The notes under the pieces: generated by a model
The model's input: only the letters and a program-made list of their open reading frames with translations
The model's database searches: none
Told to the model about the DNA's origin: nothing
Assembly (NCBI RefSeq): GCF_017355955.1
Contig: NZ_JAFFID010000002.1
Coordinates: 372,001-436,000 of the forward strand
Direction: 5' to 3'
From: Sabulibacter ruber
Lineage (GTDB): Bacteria; Bacteroidota; Bacteroidia; Cytophagales; Hymenobacteraceae
DNA: 64,000 nucleotides
Shown: one piece after another, positions 26,956 through 35,619 of the stretch
Numbering within the stretch: position 1 is the first letter of the stretch
How the letters are laid out: every line of letters starts with the position of its first letter
Program-made: the position numbers and the translations under genes

Positions 26956-27751
26956 TATACAGGTCAAAGTAAGAATCTAAAGTGTTTTCGTCTGTGCTGA
27001 TGGTGTTAATCTGCTTGGTGTTGTTATACTCCTGGAACAGCGCGTTCAAATTGTCGCTGAAGTCCTCTGTAGATTTAATCACCGTATCAGCGTACTGCAG
27101 TCCCATTTTGATGAAAGCGCCAAAATCTCCTGAGCTCAGGTTGGCCAGCATATCATCTTCAATGTCCAGCATTTTGGCTTTCTCCAGCAGGTCACCCTCA
27201 AACTTGTGGGTGAATTCGCTGTTGTAAACAGAGAAAACAGATTTAGCTGTCTTGAAAATAGGATCATTCTTGTAAGTAGTCTTCAGGTAAAGCGGGATCA
27301 GGCTAGTCATCCAGTCATTGCAGTGTACAATATCCGGGGCCCAACCTAACTTCTTCACCGTCTCTAAAACTCCTTTGCAGAAAAAGATGGCACGCTCATC
27401 ATTGTCTGCGTGGAATTTGTTGTCTTTGTCCACCAAAACGGATTTGCGGTGGAAATAGTCTTCGTTGTCAATAAAATATACCTGCAGTTTGGCATTCGGT
27501 ATAGAAGCCACCTTGATAATCAGGGGTTTCTCTTCTTCGCCTACGGCAATGTTAATGCCAGAAAGGCGTACAACCTCGTGCAACCGGTTCTTACGTTCGT
27601 TGATTAAACCAAAACGAGGAACAAAAATACGTACTTCCATCCCACGCTCTTGCATCGCTTGTGGCAACATCCTCAGGAATTCCGCTACTTTTGTGGTTTG
27701 CAGAAAAGGATCAATCTCAGTGGCCGCGTATAAGATTCTCAATTTGGACAT
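26939..27751 (-). CDS. Short GT5 glycogen/starch synthase-like protein
   Basis: 270 residues, little more than the N-terminal half of a GT5 synthase (about 480 residues). The N-terminal domain is clear: LRILYAATEIDPFLQTTKVAEF, then MEVRIFVPRFGLINE, YFHR, and PDIVHCNDWMTSLIPLYLKT. The ADP-glucose-binding KxGG loop found after the first strand in GlgA is absent: the matching place reads TTKVAEFLRMLP. There is no C-terminal GT-B domain. It may bind but not transfer sugars. The length and position beside panC and DUF4270 are a known Bacteroidota arrangement, so it is not a fresh truncation. Confidence 0.85.
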   Translation of the reverse strand: MSKLRILYAATEIDPFLQTTKVAEFLRMLPQAMQERGMEVRIFVPRFGLINERKNRLHEVVRLSGINIAVGEEEKPLIIKVASIPNAKLQVYFIDNEDYFHRKSVLVDKDNKFHADNDERAIFFCKGVLETVKKLGWAPDIVHCNDWMTSLIPLYLKTTYKNDPIFKTAKSVFSVYNSEFTHKFEGDLLEKAKMLDIEDDMLANLSSGDFGAFIKMGLQYADTVIKSTEDFSDNLNALFQEYNNTKQINTISTDENTLDSYFDLYNELAN

Positions 27752-27846
27752 AGGTTGGAGTGATTAAATAAAATTAAGCAATAGGTATTGCGAAGTGCAA
27801 AATTAAGCAATTATTGGCTGATTCTCAATTTATTTGAATAAAATCA

Positions 27847-27854
27847 TACCTTTG
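27847..27854 (+). promoter_or_regulatory. panC -7 promoter element
   Basis: TACCTTTG fits TAnnTTTG, 39 bp before the panC start. Confidence 0.5.
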
Positions 27855-27893
27855 GCGTCTTTTGCCACCAGTTAACTAAATCAGCAGCCTTTC

Positions 27894-28736
27894 ATGTTGC
27901 AGCTTTCTTCTTTATCTGATATCCGGCAGCACACTGAAATGCTGCGCCAGCAAGGCCAACGTATTGGTTTTGTGCCTACTATGGGTGCCTTGCATGAAGG
28001 ACACCTTTCGTTGATCAGGGCGGCCAAAAGCCAGAATGACGTAACGGTGTGTAGTGTCTTTGTAAACCCGGTTCAATTCAACAATCCGGAAGACTATCGG
28101 CTTTATCCCCGCCTGTTAGACAAAGACGCTGAAATGCTGGCCCAGGAGGGGTGCGATGTGCTTTTTGCCCCGGTAGCAGAGGAAATGTACAGGCAGAAAG
28201 CCAGGCTTACGTTTGACTTTGGGGAGCTGGAAAGGGTAATGGAGGGGGCGCACCGGCCGGGCCACTTCAACGGGGTGGCTACCGTGGTAAGTAAATTGTT
28301 CCATTTGGTGAAACCGCACCAGGCATTCTTCGGGCAAAAGGACCTGCAGCAGTTTGCCATAATCCAACAATTGGTGCTGGACCTCAGCTTTGACCTGGAA
28401 TTGATTTGTTTCCCTATCATCAGGGAAGAAGATGGGTTGGCTATGTCTTCCAGAAACCGGCGTCTCACCCCTGAGCAACGGTCCATTGCCCCTAAATTGT
28501 ACGAAGCACTGCAGTTGTTGCGCACAAAGCTGCAGACCAGCTCCGTGGAAGAAGCAAAGAAAGAGACCGAGGCGTTTTTAGGCCAATTTCCTGAAATCAG
28601 GCTGGAATACCTGGAGGTGGTGCACGCGCAGACGCTGCAACCGGTGCCGGAAGTGTCTGGTGGAACTCCGGTGGCCCTCTGTCTGGCGGCTTTCCTGGGG
28701 GAGGTGCGGCTTATTGATAATCTGCTGCTTAACTGA
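27894..28736 (+). CDS. panC: Pantothenate synthetase
   Basis: 280 residues, the usual length. It condenses pantoate and beta-alanine with ATP. The PMGAL-type motif (FVPTMGALHEGHLSLI), CSVFVNPVQFNNPEDY, GHFNGVATVVSKLF, FFGQKDLQQF, and MSSRNRRLTPEQR are all intact. PanD, which makes beta-alanine, is the next gene, so the pathway branch is together. It diverges from the GlgA-like gene. Confidence 0.96.
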   Translation: MLQLSSLSDIRQHTEMLRQQGQRIGFVPTMGALHEGHLSLIRAAKSQNDVTVCSVFVNPVQFNNPEDYRLYPRLLDKDAEMLAQEGCDVLFAPVAEEMYRQKARLTFDFGELERVMEGAHRPGHFNGVATVVSKLFHLVKPHQAFFGQKDLQQFAIIQQLVLDLSFDLELICFPIIREEDGLAMSSRNRRLTPEQRSIAPKLYEALQLLRTKLQTSSVEEAKKETEAFLGQFPEIRLEYLEVVHAQTLQPVPEVSGGTPVALCLAAFLGEVRLIDNLLLN

Positions 28737-28795
28737 TATAAAAAACAATAGATTAAGGGAATTTGTAAGGGCCTGTTTGTGTCATAAATAATCTA

Positions 28796-28803
28796 TAACT
28801 TTG
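28796..28803 (+). promoter_or_regulatory. panD -7 promoter element with a possible -33 box
   Basis: TAACTTTG matches the consensus, and TTTG at 28776-28779 lies 16 bp before it. It would give panD its own short-leader transcript. Confidence 0.55.
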
Positions 28804-28823
28804 CATGTTTTTAGATTGTTTTG

Positions 28824-29171
28824 ATGCAGATTGAAGTTCTTAAATCCAAGATACATCGGGCTAAGGTAACGCAGGCCGAGTTGCATTATGTGGGTAGCAT
28901 TACCATAGACGAAGATCTGTTGGATGCTGCCAACATGGTTCCCCACGAGAAGGTAACCATTGTCAATGTAAACAATGGAGAGCGGTTTGAAACCTACATT
29001 ATCAAAGGGGAGAGGGGCAGCGGCATGATCTGCCTGAATGGCCCGGCGGCCCGCAAAGTGCAGGTAGGAGATATAATCATCATTATTTCCTACGCCCTGA
29101 TCAACTTTGAAGAGGCGCGTTCTCACGAACCAACCGTTATTTTCCCAGACCAGCATAACCGGCTAGTGTAG
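28824..29171 (+). CDS. panD: Aspartate 1-decarboxylase (PanD)
   Basis: 115 residues from the ATG at 28824 (a TTG precedes it at 28821). PanD decarboxylates aspartate to beta-alanine. The proenzyme self-cleaves at Gly24-Ser25, seen here in [12 protein letters not shown], to form the pyruvoyl group. The [27 protein letters not shown] stretch and DIIIIISYA are typical. It sits 13 bp before the flippase-like gene. Confidence 0.96.
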   Translation: MQIEVLKSKIHRAKVTQAELHYVGSITIDEDLLDAANMVPHEKVTIVNVNNGERFETYIIKGERGSGMICLNGPAARKVQVGDIIIIISYALINFEEARSHEPTVIFPDQHNRLV

Positions 29172-29184
29172 TCCCTTTACCTGC

Positions 29185-30201
29185 ATGAAGAAAGCCGTAA
29201 ACGTATTCAAGTACCTGCTGCTGCTGGCGGTATCGGTTTTCTTGATGTGGTATGCTTTGCGCAGTATCAACTTTGCTGCAGTGAAGGCAGAGTTAGCCCA
29301 GGTCAACTACACCTGGATTGCGGTTACTTTGTTGCTTTCCATTGCGGGTTACGTGAGCAGAGGCATCAGGTGGCGCATGCAGTTTGCTCCTTTAGGCTAT
29401 AAACCTACGCCAGGGCAAACGTACCATGCGCTCATGGTGGGCTATCTGGCCAACGTGGTGCTTCCGCGCGCGGGCGAAGTGATCCGGTGTACTTTCCTGA
29501 AACGCTCCGCAGATGTGCCCGTGAATGTGTCACTGGGTACCGTTATCACAGAAAGGGTCATTGACTTGCTTATGCTGCTGCTTTGCATGGGAATGACCCT
29601 TCTGCTGGAGTTTGACCGGCTGTACCAATTCTTTCTGGAGATCTTCTCTGAAAAGTATAAATCCTTTGAGCAGAACCAGCAAACTCTTTATATCCTGGGA
29701 GCAGTAGCAATCCTGGGAACGGGCTTTGTGGCCTGGTACCTCTACAAGAATATTGAGAACCTTCGGAAGAACTCCTTTTTCCGGAAGCTGAGCGATTTTG
29801 TGAGCGGGCTCTGGCAAGGCATTTTCAGCGTCTTGAAAATGGAGCAGAAGGGTGCTTTCATCTTCCATACTGTCTTTATCTGGGTGACGTACTACCTCAC
29901 CAGTTACTTAGCCTTTTTCGCTTTGCCAGGCACTGAGGATCTGACCTGGCAGGCTGGTTTAGCCATTCTGGTGGTGGGTGGAATCGGGATGTCGGCTCCG
30001 GTGCAAGGCGGGATTGGCGTGTACCATATTTTAGTAAGAACGGCGCTGCTCCTGTACGCCGTTCCGTTAGACAAAGGCATGGCCTATGCCCTCATTACCC
30101 ACACCACCGGTGCCATACTGGTCGTTCTCATGGGGGCTATCAGCCTGGTGGCTAGCTTGGTGCAGACCAAATCAGTGCCAGTAAGAAAAAAATACGCTTA
30201 A
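29185..30201 (+). CDS. Flippase-like/UPF0104 integral membrane protein
   Basis: 338 residues with about eight hydrophobic spans. The LPG-synthase transmembrane (UPF0104) family is recognised from YALRSINFAAVKAEL, LLLSIAGYVSRGIRWRMQF, ALMVGYLANVVLPRAGEVIRCTFL, and APVQGGIGVYHILV near the end. Family members move or hold lipids; which lipid is unknown here. It follows panD by 13 bp and probably shares its transcript. A degenerate repeat starts after its stop codon. Confidence 0.85.
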   Translation: MKKAVNVFKYLLLLAVSVFLMWYALRSINFAAVKAELAQVNYTWIAVTLLLSIAGYVSRGIRWRMQFAPLGYKPTPGQTYHALMVGYLANVVLPRAGEVIRCTFLKRSADVPVNVSLGTVITERVIDLLMLLLCMGMTLLLEFDRLYQFFLEIFSEKYKSFEQNQQTLYILGAVAILGTGFVAWYLYKNIENLRKNSFFRKLSDFVSGLWQGIFSVLKMEQKGAFIFHTVFIWVTYYLTSYLAFFALPGTEDLTWQAGLAILVVGGIGMSAPVQGGIGVYHILVRTALLLYAVPLDKGMAYALITHTTGAILVVLMGAISLVASLVQTKSVPVRKKYA

Positions 30202-30202
30202 C

Positions 30203-30242
30203 CTGTTTTAGCTCTGCTTTTGCCAAATCAGGCGTAAAACGG
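30203..30242. repeat. Palindromic repeat copy 12
   Basis: CTGTTTTAGCTCTGCTTTTG...AATCAGGCGTAAAACGG, beginning two bases after the preceding stop codon. Confidence 0.7.
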
Positions 30243-30322
30243 TATCTCGTTTCTGCGTGTATCATATATTATAGAGTAGCTCTTAACTGCTCTTTTGTGT
30301 TGCTTCCCAATCCCTTACATAT

Positions 30323-30814
30323 ATGCTTCCTTCCCAAGAGAAAATCGTCGCGCTGCCCCAGCTTTTAGAGAAAGTGGCCGAGTGGAGAGCGCAAGGCCAG
30401 AAAATAGTGTTCACCAACGGCTGCTTTGATATTGTGCACGTTGGCCACGTGGATTATCTGGAGCGGGCCCGTTTGCTGGGCGATAAACTGGTGCTGGGCT
30501 TGAATACTGACCAATCTGTCAGTAGGCTGAAGGGGCCTACCAGGCCATTACAAGACGAAATGTCACGAACCAGGGTAATGGCATCCTTTTGGTTTACAGA
30601 TGCAGTAGTGCTCTTTGACCAGGAAACTCCTTATGAACTCATCAAGGCGGTACAGCCAGATGTGCTGGTGAAAGGCGATGACTACACCATAGAAACCATT
30701 GTGGGGCATGACATCGTTCTGGAAAAAGGAGGGGTGGTGAAAACAATTCCACTGGTAAAAGGGTATTCTACTACACAGGTGGTGTCTAAAATCCTGAGAG
30801 ATAGCACCCAATAA
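30323..30814 (+). CDS. rfaE2: D-glycero-beta-D-manno-heptose 1-phosphate adenylyltransferase
   Basis: 163 residues, the size of stand-alone RfaE2. It transfers AMP to heptose-1-phosphate on the way to ADP-heptose for LPS core. The nucleotidyltransferase motif TNGCFDIVHVGHVDYLERA contains the HxGH residues; LGLNTDQSVSRLKGPTRPL, LVKGDDYTIETIVG and KGYSTTQVVSKI also match. No kinase half (RfaE1) is present here. The zinc metallopeptidase gene follows by 25 bp. Confidence 0.93.
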   Translation: MLPSQEKIVALPQLLEKVAEWRAQGQKIVFTNGCFDIVHVGHVDYLERARLLGDKLVLGLNTDQSVSRLKGPTRPLQDEMSRTRVMASFWFTDAVVLFDQETPYELIKAVQPDVLVKGDDYTIETIVGHDIVLEKGGVVKTIPLVKGYSTTQVVSKILRDSTQ

Positions 30815-30839
30815 CATCAGAATAAAAAGGAAGAGAACT

Positions 30840-31520
30840 ATGGGAGGGATTTATTTAATAGTGATTGTGACCATGCTGGCTTCTATGCTGGTCAGCTGGA
30901 CGCTTAAAAGCAAATTTGAGAAGTACTCCAGAATGGGGATAAGCTCTGGCCTGAGCGGCCGGGAAGTAGCCGAGTTGATGTTGGCTGATAACGGTATTAC
31001 CGATGTGCGGGTGATCTCAACCCCTGGTAAGTTAACGGACCACTACAACCCAGCAGATAAAACGGTAAACCTGAGTGAGTACGTGTATGAAGCAAGAAGC
31101 GCCGCGGCTGCGGCTGTTGCGGCCCACGAGTGCGGTCACGCCGTGCAGCACGCCAAAGCCTATGCCTTCTTGAAGTTCCGTTCTGCCATGGTGCCGGCGC
31201 TTAGTGTGGCGAGCCGCTACATGCAGTGGATTATCTTGATTGGTATCCTGATGATTCAGACTACCATCCTGCCTCTGGCCATTGGGGTGGCGCTGTTCGC
31301 CCTGACTACGCTGTTCAGTTTTATCACTCTGCCCGTGGAGTTTGACGCCAGTAAACGAGCCCTGGCCTGGATGAGCACCCGCGGGGTGGTGACTACGCAA
31401 GAGCACGGCATGGCAAAGGATGCGCTTAAGTGGGCTGCCATGACCTATGTGGTAGCGGCCATCGGTTCTTTGGCTACTTTGCTGTACTACGCTTCTTTCC
31501 TGTTTGGAAGAAGAGACTAG
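30840..31520 (+). CDS. Zinc metallopeptidase (YugP-like)
   Basis: 226 residues. The active-site sequence AAHECGHAVQH is an HExxH motif, and DNGITDVRVISTPGKLTDHYNPADKTVNLSEYVYE before it is characteristic of the YugP/neutral zinc metallopeptidase family. One hydrophobic span lies at the N-terminus (IYLIVIVTMLASMLVSW) and three after the active site. Probably an inner-membrane protease of unknown substrate. It follows rfaE2 by 25 bp and ends with a strong terminator. Confidence 0.92.
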   Translation: MGGIYLIVIVTMLASMLVSWTLKSKFEKYSRMGISSGLSGREVAELMLADNGITDVRVISTPGKLTDHYNPADKTVNLSEYVYEARSAAAAAVAAHECGHAVQHAKAYAFLKFRSAMVPALSVASRYMQWIILIGILMIQTTILPLAIGVALFALTTLFSFITLPVEFDASKRALAWMSTRGVVTTQEHGMAKDALKWAAMTYVVAAIGSLATLLYYASFLFGRRD

Positions 31521-31544
31521 TAACCTAGTAATCACATAATATGT

Positions 31545-31575
31545 AAAAGAGGGCGGCCAAACCGCCCTCTTTTTT
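31545..31575 (+). terminator. Terminator of the rfaE2-peptidase operon
   Basis: AAAAGAGGGCGG (31545-31556) pairs with CCGCCCTCTTTT (31562-31573), followed by T residues. Confidence 0.93.
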
Positions 31576-31740
31576 GTTTCTGGCAGGCACAATAAAGCAT
31601 GCAGAAAATTTCGTTTCAGTTTGCCGAACAAATGTTAGCTTTGGAAACGTTTTAGAAGAAATATGCTGCTTGCATACTAAAATTCAGTAGCTTTAGTTGT
31701 ACTCATTAATAAACCACCCTACTCATAAGTAACATACTCT

Positions 31741-32880
31741 ATGGACTTTAAATTAACGGAAGAGCATTTAGCCGTGCAGGAGGCTGCCCGGGATTTCGCA
31801 CAAAATGAATTGCTACCAGGTGTGATTGAAAGAGACGAACACCAGAAGTTCCCGGCAGAGCAGATCAGGAAAATGGGGGAGCTTGGCTTTATGGGCATGA
31901 TGGTAGACCCCAAATACGGCGGCGGCGGAATGGATACCATTTCTTACGTGTTGGCCATGGAGGAGATTTCCAAGGTAGATGCCTCTGCTTCCGTGGTCAT
32001 GTCAGTGAACAATTCCCTGGTGTGCTGGGGATTGGAGAAATACGGGTCAGAAGAGCAGAAGCAAAAATACCTGCCGCGCCTTGCCTCCGGTGAAATTATT
32101 GGTGCCTTTTGCTTGTCTGAGCCTGAGGCTGGTTCAGATGCCACCATGCAGCGCACCACCGCGGTAGACATGGGCGACCACTACCTGCTCAACGGAACCA
32201 AGAACTGGATCACCAACGGCAGCACCGCATCAGTATACCTGGTGATTGCCCAAACCAACCCAGAGTTACGCCACAAAGGCATCAACGCCCTTATTGTAGA
32301 AAAAGGTATGCCCGGGTTTGAAGTAGGACCGAAAGAAAATAAATTGGGAATTAGAGGGTCAGACACACACTCTCTGATGTTTACAGACGTTAAGGTACCA
32401 AAGGAGAACCGGATTGGCGAAGACGGCTTTGGCTTCAAGTTCGCGATGTCTACCTTGAACGGTGGCCGCATTGGAATTGCCTCGCAAGCCTTGGGTATTG
32501 CTTCTGGCGCGTATGAACTGGCGTTGAAGTATTCAAAGGAAAGAAAGGCATTTGGCGTACCTATTGCACAACACCAGGCCATCCAATTCAAACTGGCAGA
32601 CATGGCTACCAATATTGATGCAGCCAGATTGCTTTGTTTACAAGCCGCCGCAGATAAAGACGCGCACCGGGATTATTCAAAATCTGGGGCAATGGCCAAG
32701 CTGTTCGCGTCAAAAGTAGCCATGGAAACCACCGTAGAAGCCGTTCAGGTCCATGGTGGGTACGGCTTTGTGAAAGAATATCACGTGGAGCGCCTCATGC
32801 GCGATGCCAAAATCACGCAAATTTACGAGGGTACGTCTGAAATACAGAAAATAGTAATCTCACGGGAAATACTAAAGTAG
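31741..32880 (+). CDS. Acyl-CoA dehydrogenase
   Basis: 379 residues, standard for the short/medium-chain FAD enzymes. FCLSEPEAGSDATMQRT (FAD binding), TKNWITNGSTA, the C-terminal helix with FGVPIAQHQAIQFKLADM, and the catalytic Glu in IYEGTSEIQKIVISREIL are all seen. It removes two hydrogens from acyl-CoA and passes them to electron-transfer flavoprotein; the chain length cannot be told, but resembles butyryl-type enzymes. Monocistronic; a -7-like TAGCTTTG lies about 100 bp upstream. Confidence 0.93.
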   Translation: MDFKLTEEHLAVQEAARDFAQNELLPGVIERDEHQKFPAEQIRKMGELGFMGMMVDPKYGGGGMDTISYVLAMEEISKVDASASVVMSVNNSLVCWGLEKYGSEEQKQKYLPRLASGEIIGAFCLSEPEAGSDATMQRTTAVDMGDHYLLNGTKNWITNGSTASVYLVIAQTNPELRHKGINALIVEKGMPGFEVGPKENKLGIRGSDTHSLMFTDVKVPKENRIGEDGFGFKFAMSTLNGGRIGIASQALGIASGAYELALKYSKERKAFGVPIAQHQAIQFKLADMATNIDAARLLCLQAAADKDAHRDYSKSGAMAKLFASKVAMETTVEAVQVHGGYGFVKEYHVERLMRDAKITQIYEGTSEIQKIVISREILK

Positions 32881-33048
32881 AAAAGGGTTTTTTTACGGAT
32901 TCAAGTTGATATTTAAGTATATAGTATTTCTACATTTATAAATATAGTACCTAAATGTTTGATAAGTTAAAAGATAAGTACTACTTTTAACCCGACAGAC
33001 AACTTAAAAAATCAACAAAAGTCAAAACCCTTAATTTAGCGTCCTTAC

Positions 33049-33969
33049 ATGGAAGATTACAATAAAATCATAGAGTCGCTGAAAGTGCGGTACATCAAGG
33101 CTAAAAACCTTGTATTGCAGCAGCCACTCACCGTTCGGAACTATTATGATGTAGGAAACAATCTTATTTTAGTACACAACGGTGTTGTTGCTTTCGGAGA
33201 CGATAAACAAATTGCGGAAGAAGGCCAGTTGCTTTTCATTCCGGGCGGTCGTAGCACAAAGCTCTATTATGGAGATACCGAGAGCCGCGTAATCTCCAAT
33301 GATGATTACATCACCACCAAAGATAAATTCTTTAAGAGCAATAACGACCTTGACCTGATTGGTGAGGCAGACGACAGCCACAGCTTCGTGAGCTTTGAGG
33401 CCAAGGTATTTGATTCTGTAAACTTCTTCACTTCTCTGGAGGTGCCGGCGTTTGTGATTTCCAGCAACAAGCTGGCTACGCTGGTGATCAAGATTGTAGA
33501 GGAAAGCATGCAGGATCTGCCAGGTAAAGAGCGTATCATCAGCCTGTACACAGAGCAGATGGTGGTAGAGCTTATCCGCTACATTCTGAAAAACAAAATG
33601 TTTGTGGAGCAGCTGGCTACCAACAGCACGTACTTTAAGGACCCCCGCCTTATTGACCTGTTCAACTACATCAAAGAGAACCTGGGCGGAGACCTGTCTA
33701 ACAAAGTGCTCAGCAACGTGGCCAACGTGTCTGAAGACTACGTGGGGCAGTACTTCAAAATGCTCACCGGTATTAACCCGCAAGACTACATTGAGTACCA
33801 GCGCATGGAGCGTGCCGTATTCTTGCTGCGTACTACCAAGAAGAGCATCCGCGAGATCGGGAAAGATGTGGGGTACAAAGACACCGCGTACTTCTGCCGT
33901 CGCTTTAAAATGATGTTCGGTATTCCGGCCGGTAAAATGCGCCGCCGTGAGTCATCCATGAACGTGTAA
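33049..33969 (+). CDS. AraC-family transcriptional regulator
   Basis: 306 residues. The C-terminal two-helix-turn-helix domain is clear: VANVSEDYVGQYFKMLTGINPQDYIEYQRMERAVFLLRTTKKSIREIGKDVGYKDTAYFCRRFKMMFGIPAGKMRR. The N-terminal 190 residues look like a cupin-like sensor (LVHNGVVAFGDDKQIAEEGQLLFIPGGRSTKLYYG). Ligand and targets are unknown. The 168-bp leader is AT-rich. A strong hairpin follows. Confidence 0.92.
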   Translation: MEDYNKIIESLKVRYIKAKNLVLQQPLTVRNYYDVGNNLILVHNGVVAFGDDKQIAEEGQLLFIPGGRSTKLYYGDTESRVISNDDYITTKDKFFKSNNDLDLIGEADDSHSFVSFEAKVFDSVNFFTSLEVPAFVISSNKLATLVIKIVEESMQDLPGKERIISLYTEQMVVELIRYILKNKMFVEQLATNSTYFKDPRLIDLFNYIKENLGGDLSNKVLSNVANVSEDYVGQYFKMLTGINPQDYIEYQRMERAVFLLRTTKKSIREIGKDVGYKDTAYFCRRFKMMFGIPAGKMRRRESSMNV

Positions 33970-33983
33970 TCACTGCCATTGGC

Positions 33984-34030
33984 AAACAGAAAGGCCCGCT
34001 GCAACGCTGCATGCGGGCCTTTCTGTTTTT
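33984..34030 (+). terminator. Terminator after the AraC-type gene
   Basis: AAACAGAAAGGCCCGC (33984-33999) pairs with GCGGGCCTTTCTGTTT (34013-34028), then T-run. Confidence 0.93.
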
Positions 34031-34141
34031 ACCCTGTTCCCTGAAAAGAAAGCGATAATTGAGGAATATAGAGACAAGAAGTGGCTTGCCTCAGCACATG
34101 CATGTCTCTGCTCTTTATATATCGTTTGAATAAAAATCGCG

Positions 34142-34187
34142 CTCCTGTTTTTCACCTGTTTTTTGAAAAAGGCCTAAAATCAGGAGT
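34142..34187. repeat. Palindromic repeat copy 13 with added outer arms
   Basis: Inner CCTGTTTTTTGAAAAAGGCCT with outer arms CTCCTG and CAGGAG specific to this site. It sits in the convergent gap between the AraC-type and PcrB genes. Confidence 0.6.
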
Positions 34188-34212
34188 GTAAAGAAAAAGG
34201 GGCTCCAAAAAG

Positions 34213-34992
34213 TTAATCCTGCGGAAGCGCTACGTTGAACCGCTGCTTTACTTCACTTACCTCAGAGATGAACTGCGGGCTCTTTTCAATGTGGTTGCCT
34301 ACCACCAGAATATCGGCACCGGCTTTCCAGGCGGCTTCTGCTTTCTCTGTGGTGTTCACGCCTCCTCCCACAATAATGGGCAAGGAGATGGCCTGGCGTA
34401 CTGCCTGGATCATGGCGGGGCTAACAGGGTACATGGCGCCGCTGCCTCCGTCCAGGTACATGTAGCGCAAGCCCAGCATCTCGCCGGCCATGGCAGTGCA
34501 GGCCGCAATAGAGGGCTTGTCATGCGGGATAGGCGTGGTGCCGCTCATGTAAGAGGCAGTGGTCTGGCGGCCAGAGTCTATCAGCATGTAGCCGGTAGGG
34601 TAAAGGGGCAAGCCGCTTTTCTTGAGCAAGGGCGCTGCTGCTACGTGCTGGCCAATCAGGAAATCTGGGTTCCGGCCCGAAATCAGGGAAAGCAACAGCA
34701 TGCCGTCTGCCTGCGCGTCTATGTACAGGCCACTGCTGGGAAACAGAATAACCGGTATGCTGCTGTGCTGCTTTATGTAGCTTACAAACGAAGCCTGATC
34801 TGGGTTAGAGATAAGACTGCCCCCCATGAAAAAGAAATCCACCTCATGCCGGTGGCTGAGTGCCAGAATCTCCTGGCAGCGCGCAACGGTGAGGTGGTCG
34901 GGGTCCAGGAGAACTGCCAGCCGTTTCATCCGGTTGGCAGGATCTGGAGTATGCAATGAAGGAAAAAGATTAGTACTGCGGCGGTTGGGCAT
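34213..34992 (-). CDS. pcrB: Geranylgeranylglyceryl/heptaprenylglyceryl phosphate synthase (PcrB family)
   Basis: 259 residues. It joins a prenyl diphosphate to sn-glycerol-1-phosphate. Family motifs are present: RLAVLLDPDHL, FFMGGSLIS, VILFPSSG, PLYPTGYMLIDSG, MLGLRYMYLDGGSGAMYPVSPAMI, SLPIIVGGGVNTTEKAEAAWKAGADILVVGNHIE. The ATG at 34992 overlaps the upstream gene by 23 bp; the next ATG, at 34929, would cut the N-terminal helix. Third gene of an operon with a holin-like protein. Chain length of the prenyl donor cannot be read by eye. Confidence 0.92.
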   Translation of the reverse strand: MPNRRSTNLFPSLHTPDPANRMKRLAVLLDPDHLTVARCQEILALSHRHEVDFFFMGGSLISNPDQASFVSYIKQHSSIPVILFPSSGLYIDAQADGMLLLSLISGRNPDFLIGQHVAAAPLLKKSGLPLYPTGYMLIDSGRQTTASYMSGTTPIPHDKPSIAACTAMAGEMLGLRYMYLDGGSGAMYPVSPAMIQAVRQAISLPIIVGGGVNTTEKAEAAWKAGADILVVGNHIEKSPQFISEVSEVKQRFNVALPQD

Positions 34993-35605
34993 CCGTGGTG
35001 TGATCAGGCTGTAATTCGTACTCTACAGTGGTGGCTTCTTCCACCAGAACCGGTTGGGTGGTAGTGGTAGGTGCTTGCAGGTGCTGCTCAATCATTTTGG
35101 TGAGATACACCATGAGCACGGCCGCCAACTGCTGCTCCAATATCTTAAATAAATCTGATTGGAAGAACGCTTTCAGCCTAGAAGTTTCCTCTTTGCCTTT
35201 GGCGAATCTTCTGTGAGAGGTACCCACCGTTCCGGTAGCCGGATGGTACACCGCCGGGTAAGTGCGTTCAATGGCGCTGTAGAGCGGCTCGTCATCCTCC
35301 ACGTCTGGGATAGAGGAAATCCAGGCGCGGTCCTCGGCACCCTTGAAGCGGGCGGGATTCTCTAAACGGTTACTTTTTTTTTTCTTGCTGGACTTCTCGT
35401 CCTCTTTTCCTCCTCCGCTGAACGCTCTGCCCAGAAAGTATATGCCCACCAGCAGTCCGCCGGCAATAAGCAGGTTCTTGCCCATTTTCTGGGATTGGTC
35501 TTTCAGGTCAGAGACATCGCTGAGCAAGGCGTTTTTATATTCTTCTTTCTGACGTTCCAGAAACTCGCGAGGGTCATCAAAAAGCGGGTTGTTTAGTTCG
35601 GTCAT
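34970..35605 (-). CDS. Hypothetical membrane protein between holin-like and PcrB genes
   Basis: 211 residues. An acidic, helical N-terminus (DDPREFLERQKEEYKNALLSDVSDLKDQSQKMG) precedes one membrane span (NLLIAGGLLVGIYFLGRAF). A Lys/Ser/Glu-rich linker follows, then a possibly amphipathic C-terminal helix (FFQSDLFKILEQQLAAVLMVYLTKMIEQHL) and a Thr/Gln-rich tail. No family recognised. Fourteen bp downstream of the holin-like gene, 23 bp overlap with pcrB; operon is likely. Confidence 0.7.
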   Translation of the reverse strand: MTELNNPLFDDPREFLERQKEEYKNALLSDVSDLKDQSQKMGKNLLIAGGLLVGIYFLGRAFSGGGKEDEKSSKKKKSNRLENPARFKGAEDRAWISSIPDVEDDEPLYSAIERTYPAVYHPATGTVGTSHRRFAKGKEETSRLKAFFQSDLFKILEQQLAAVLMVYLTKMIEQHLQAPTTTTQPVLVEEATTVEYELQPDHTTDAQPPQY

Positions 35606-35619
35606 GGCACAGGTATAGG

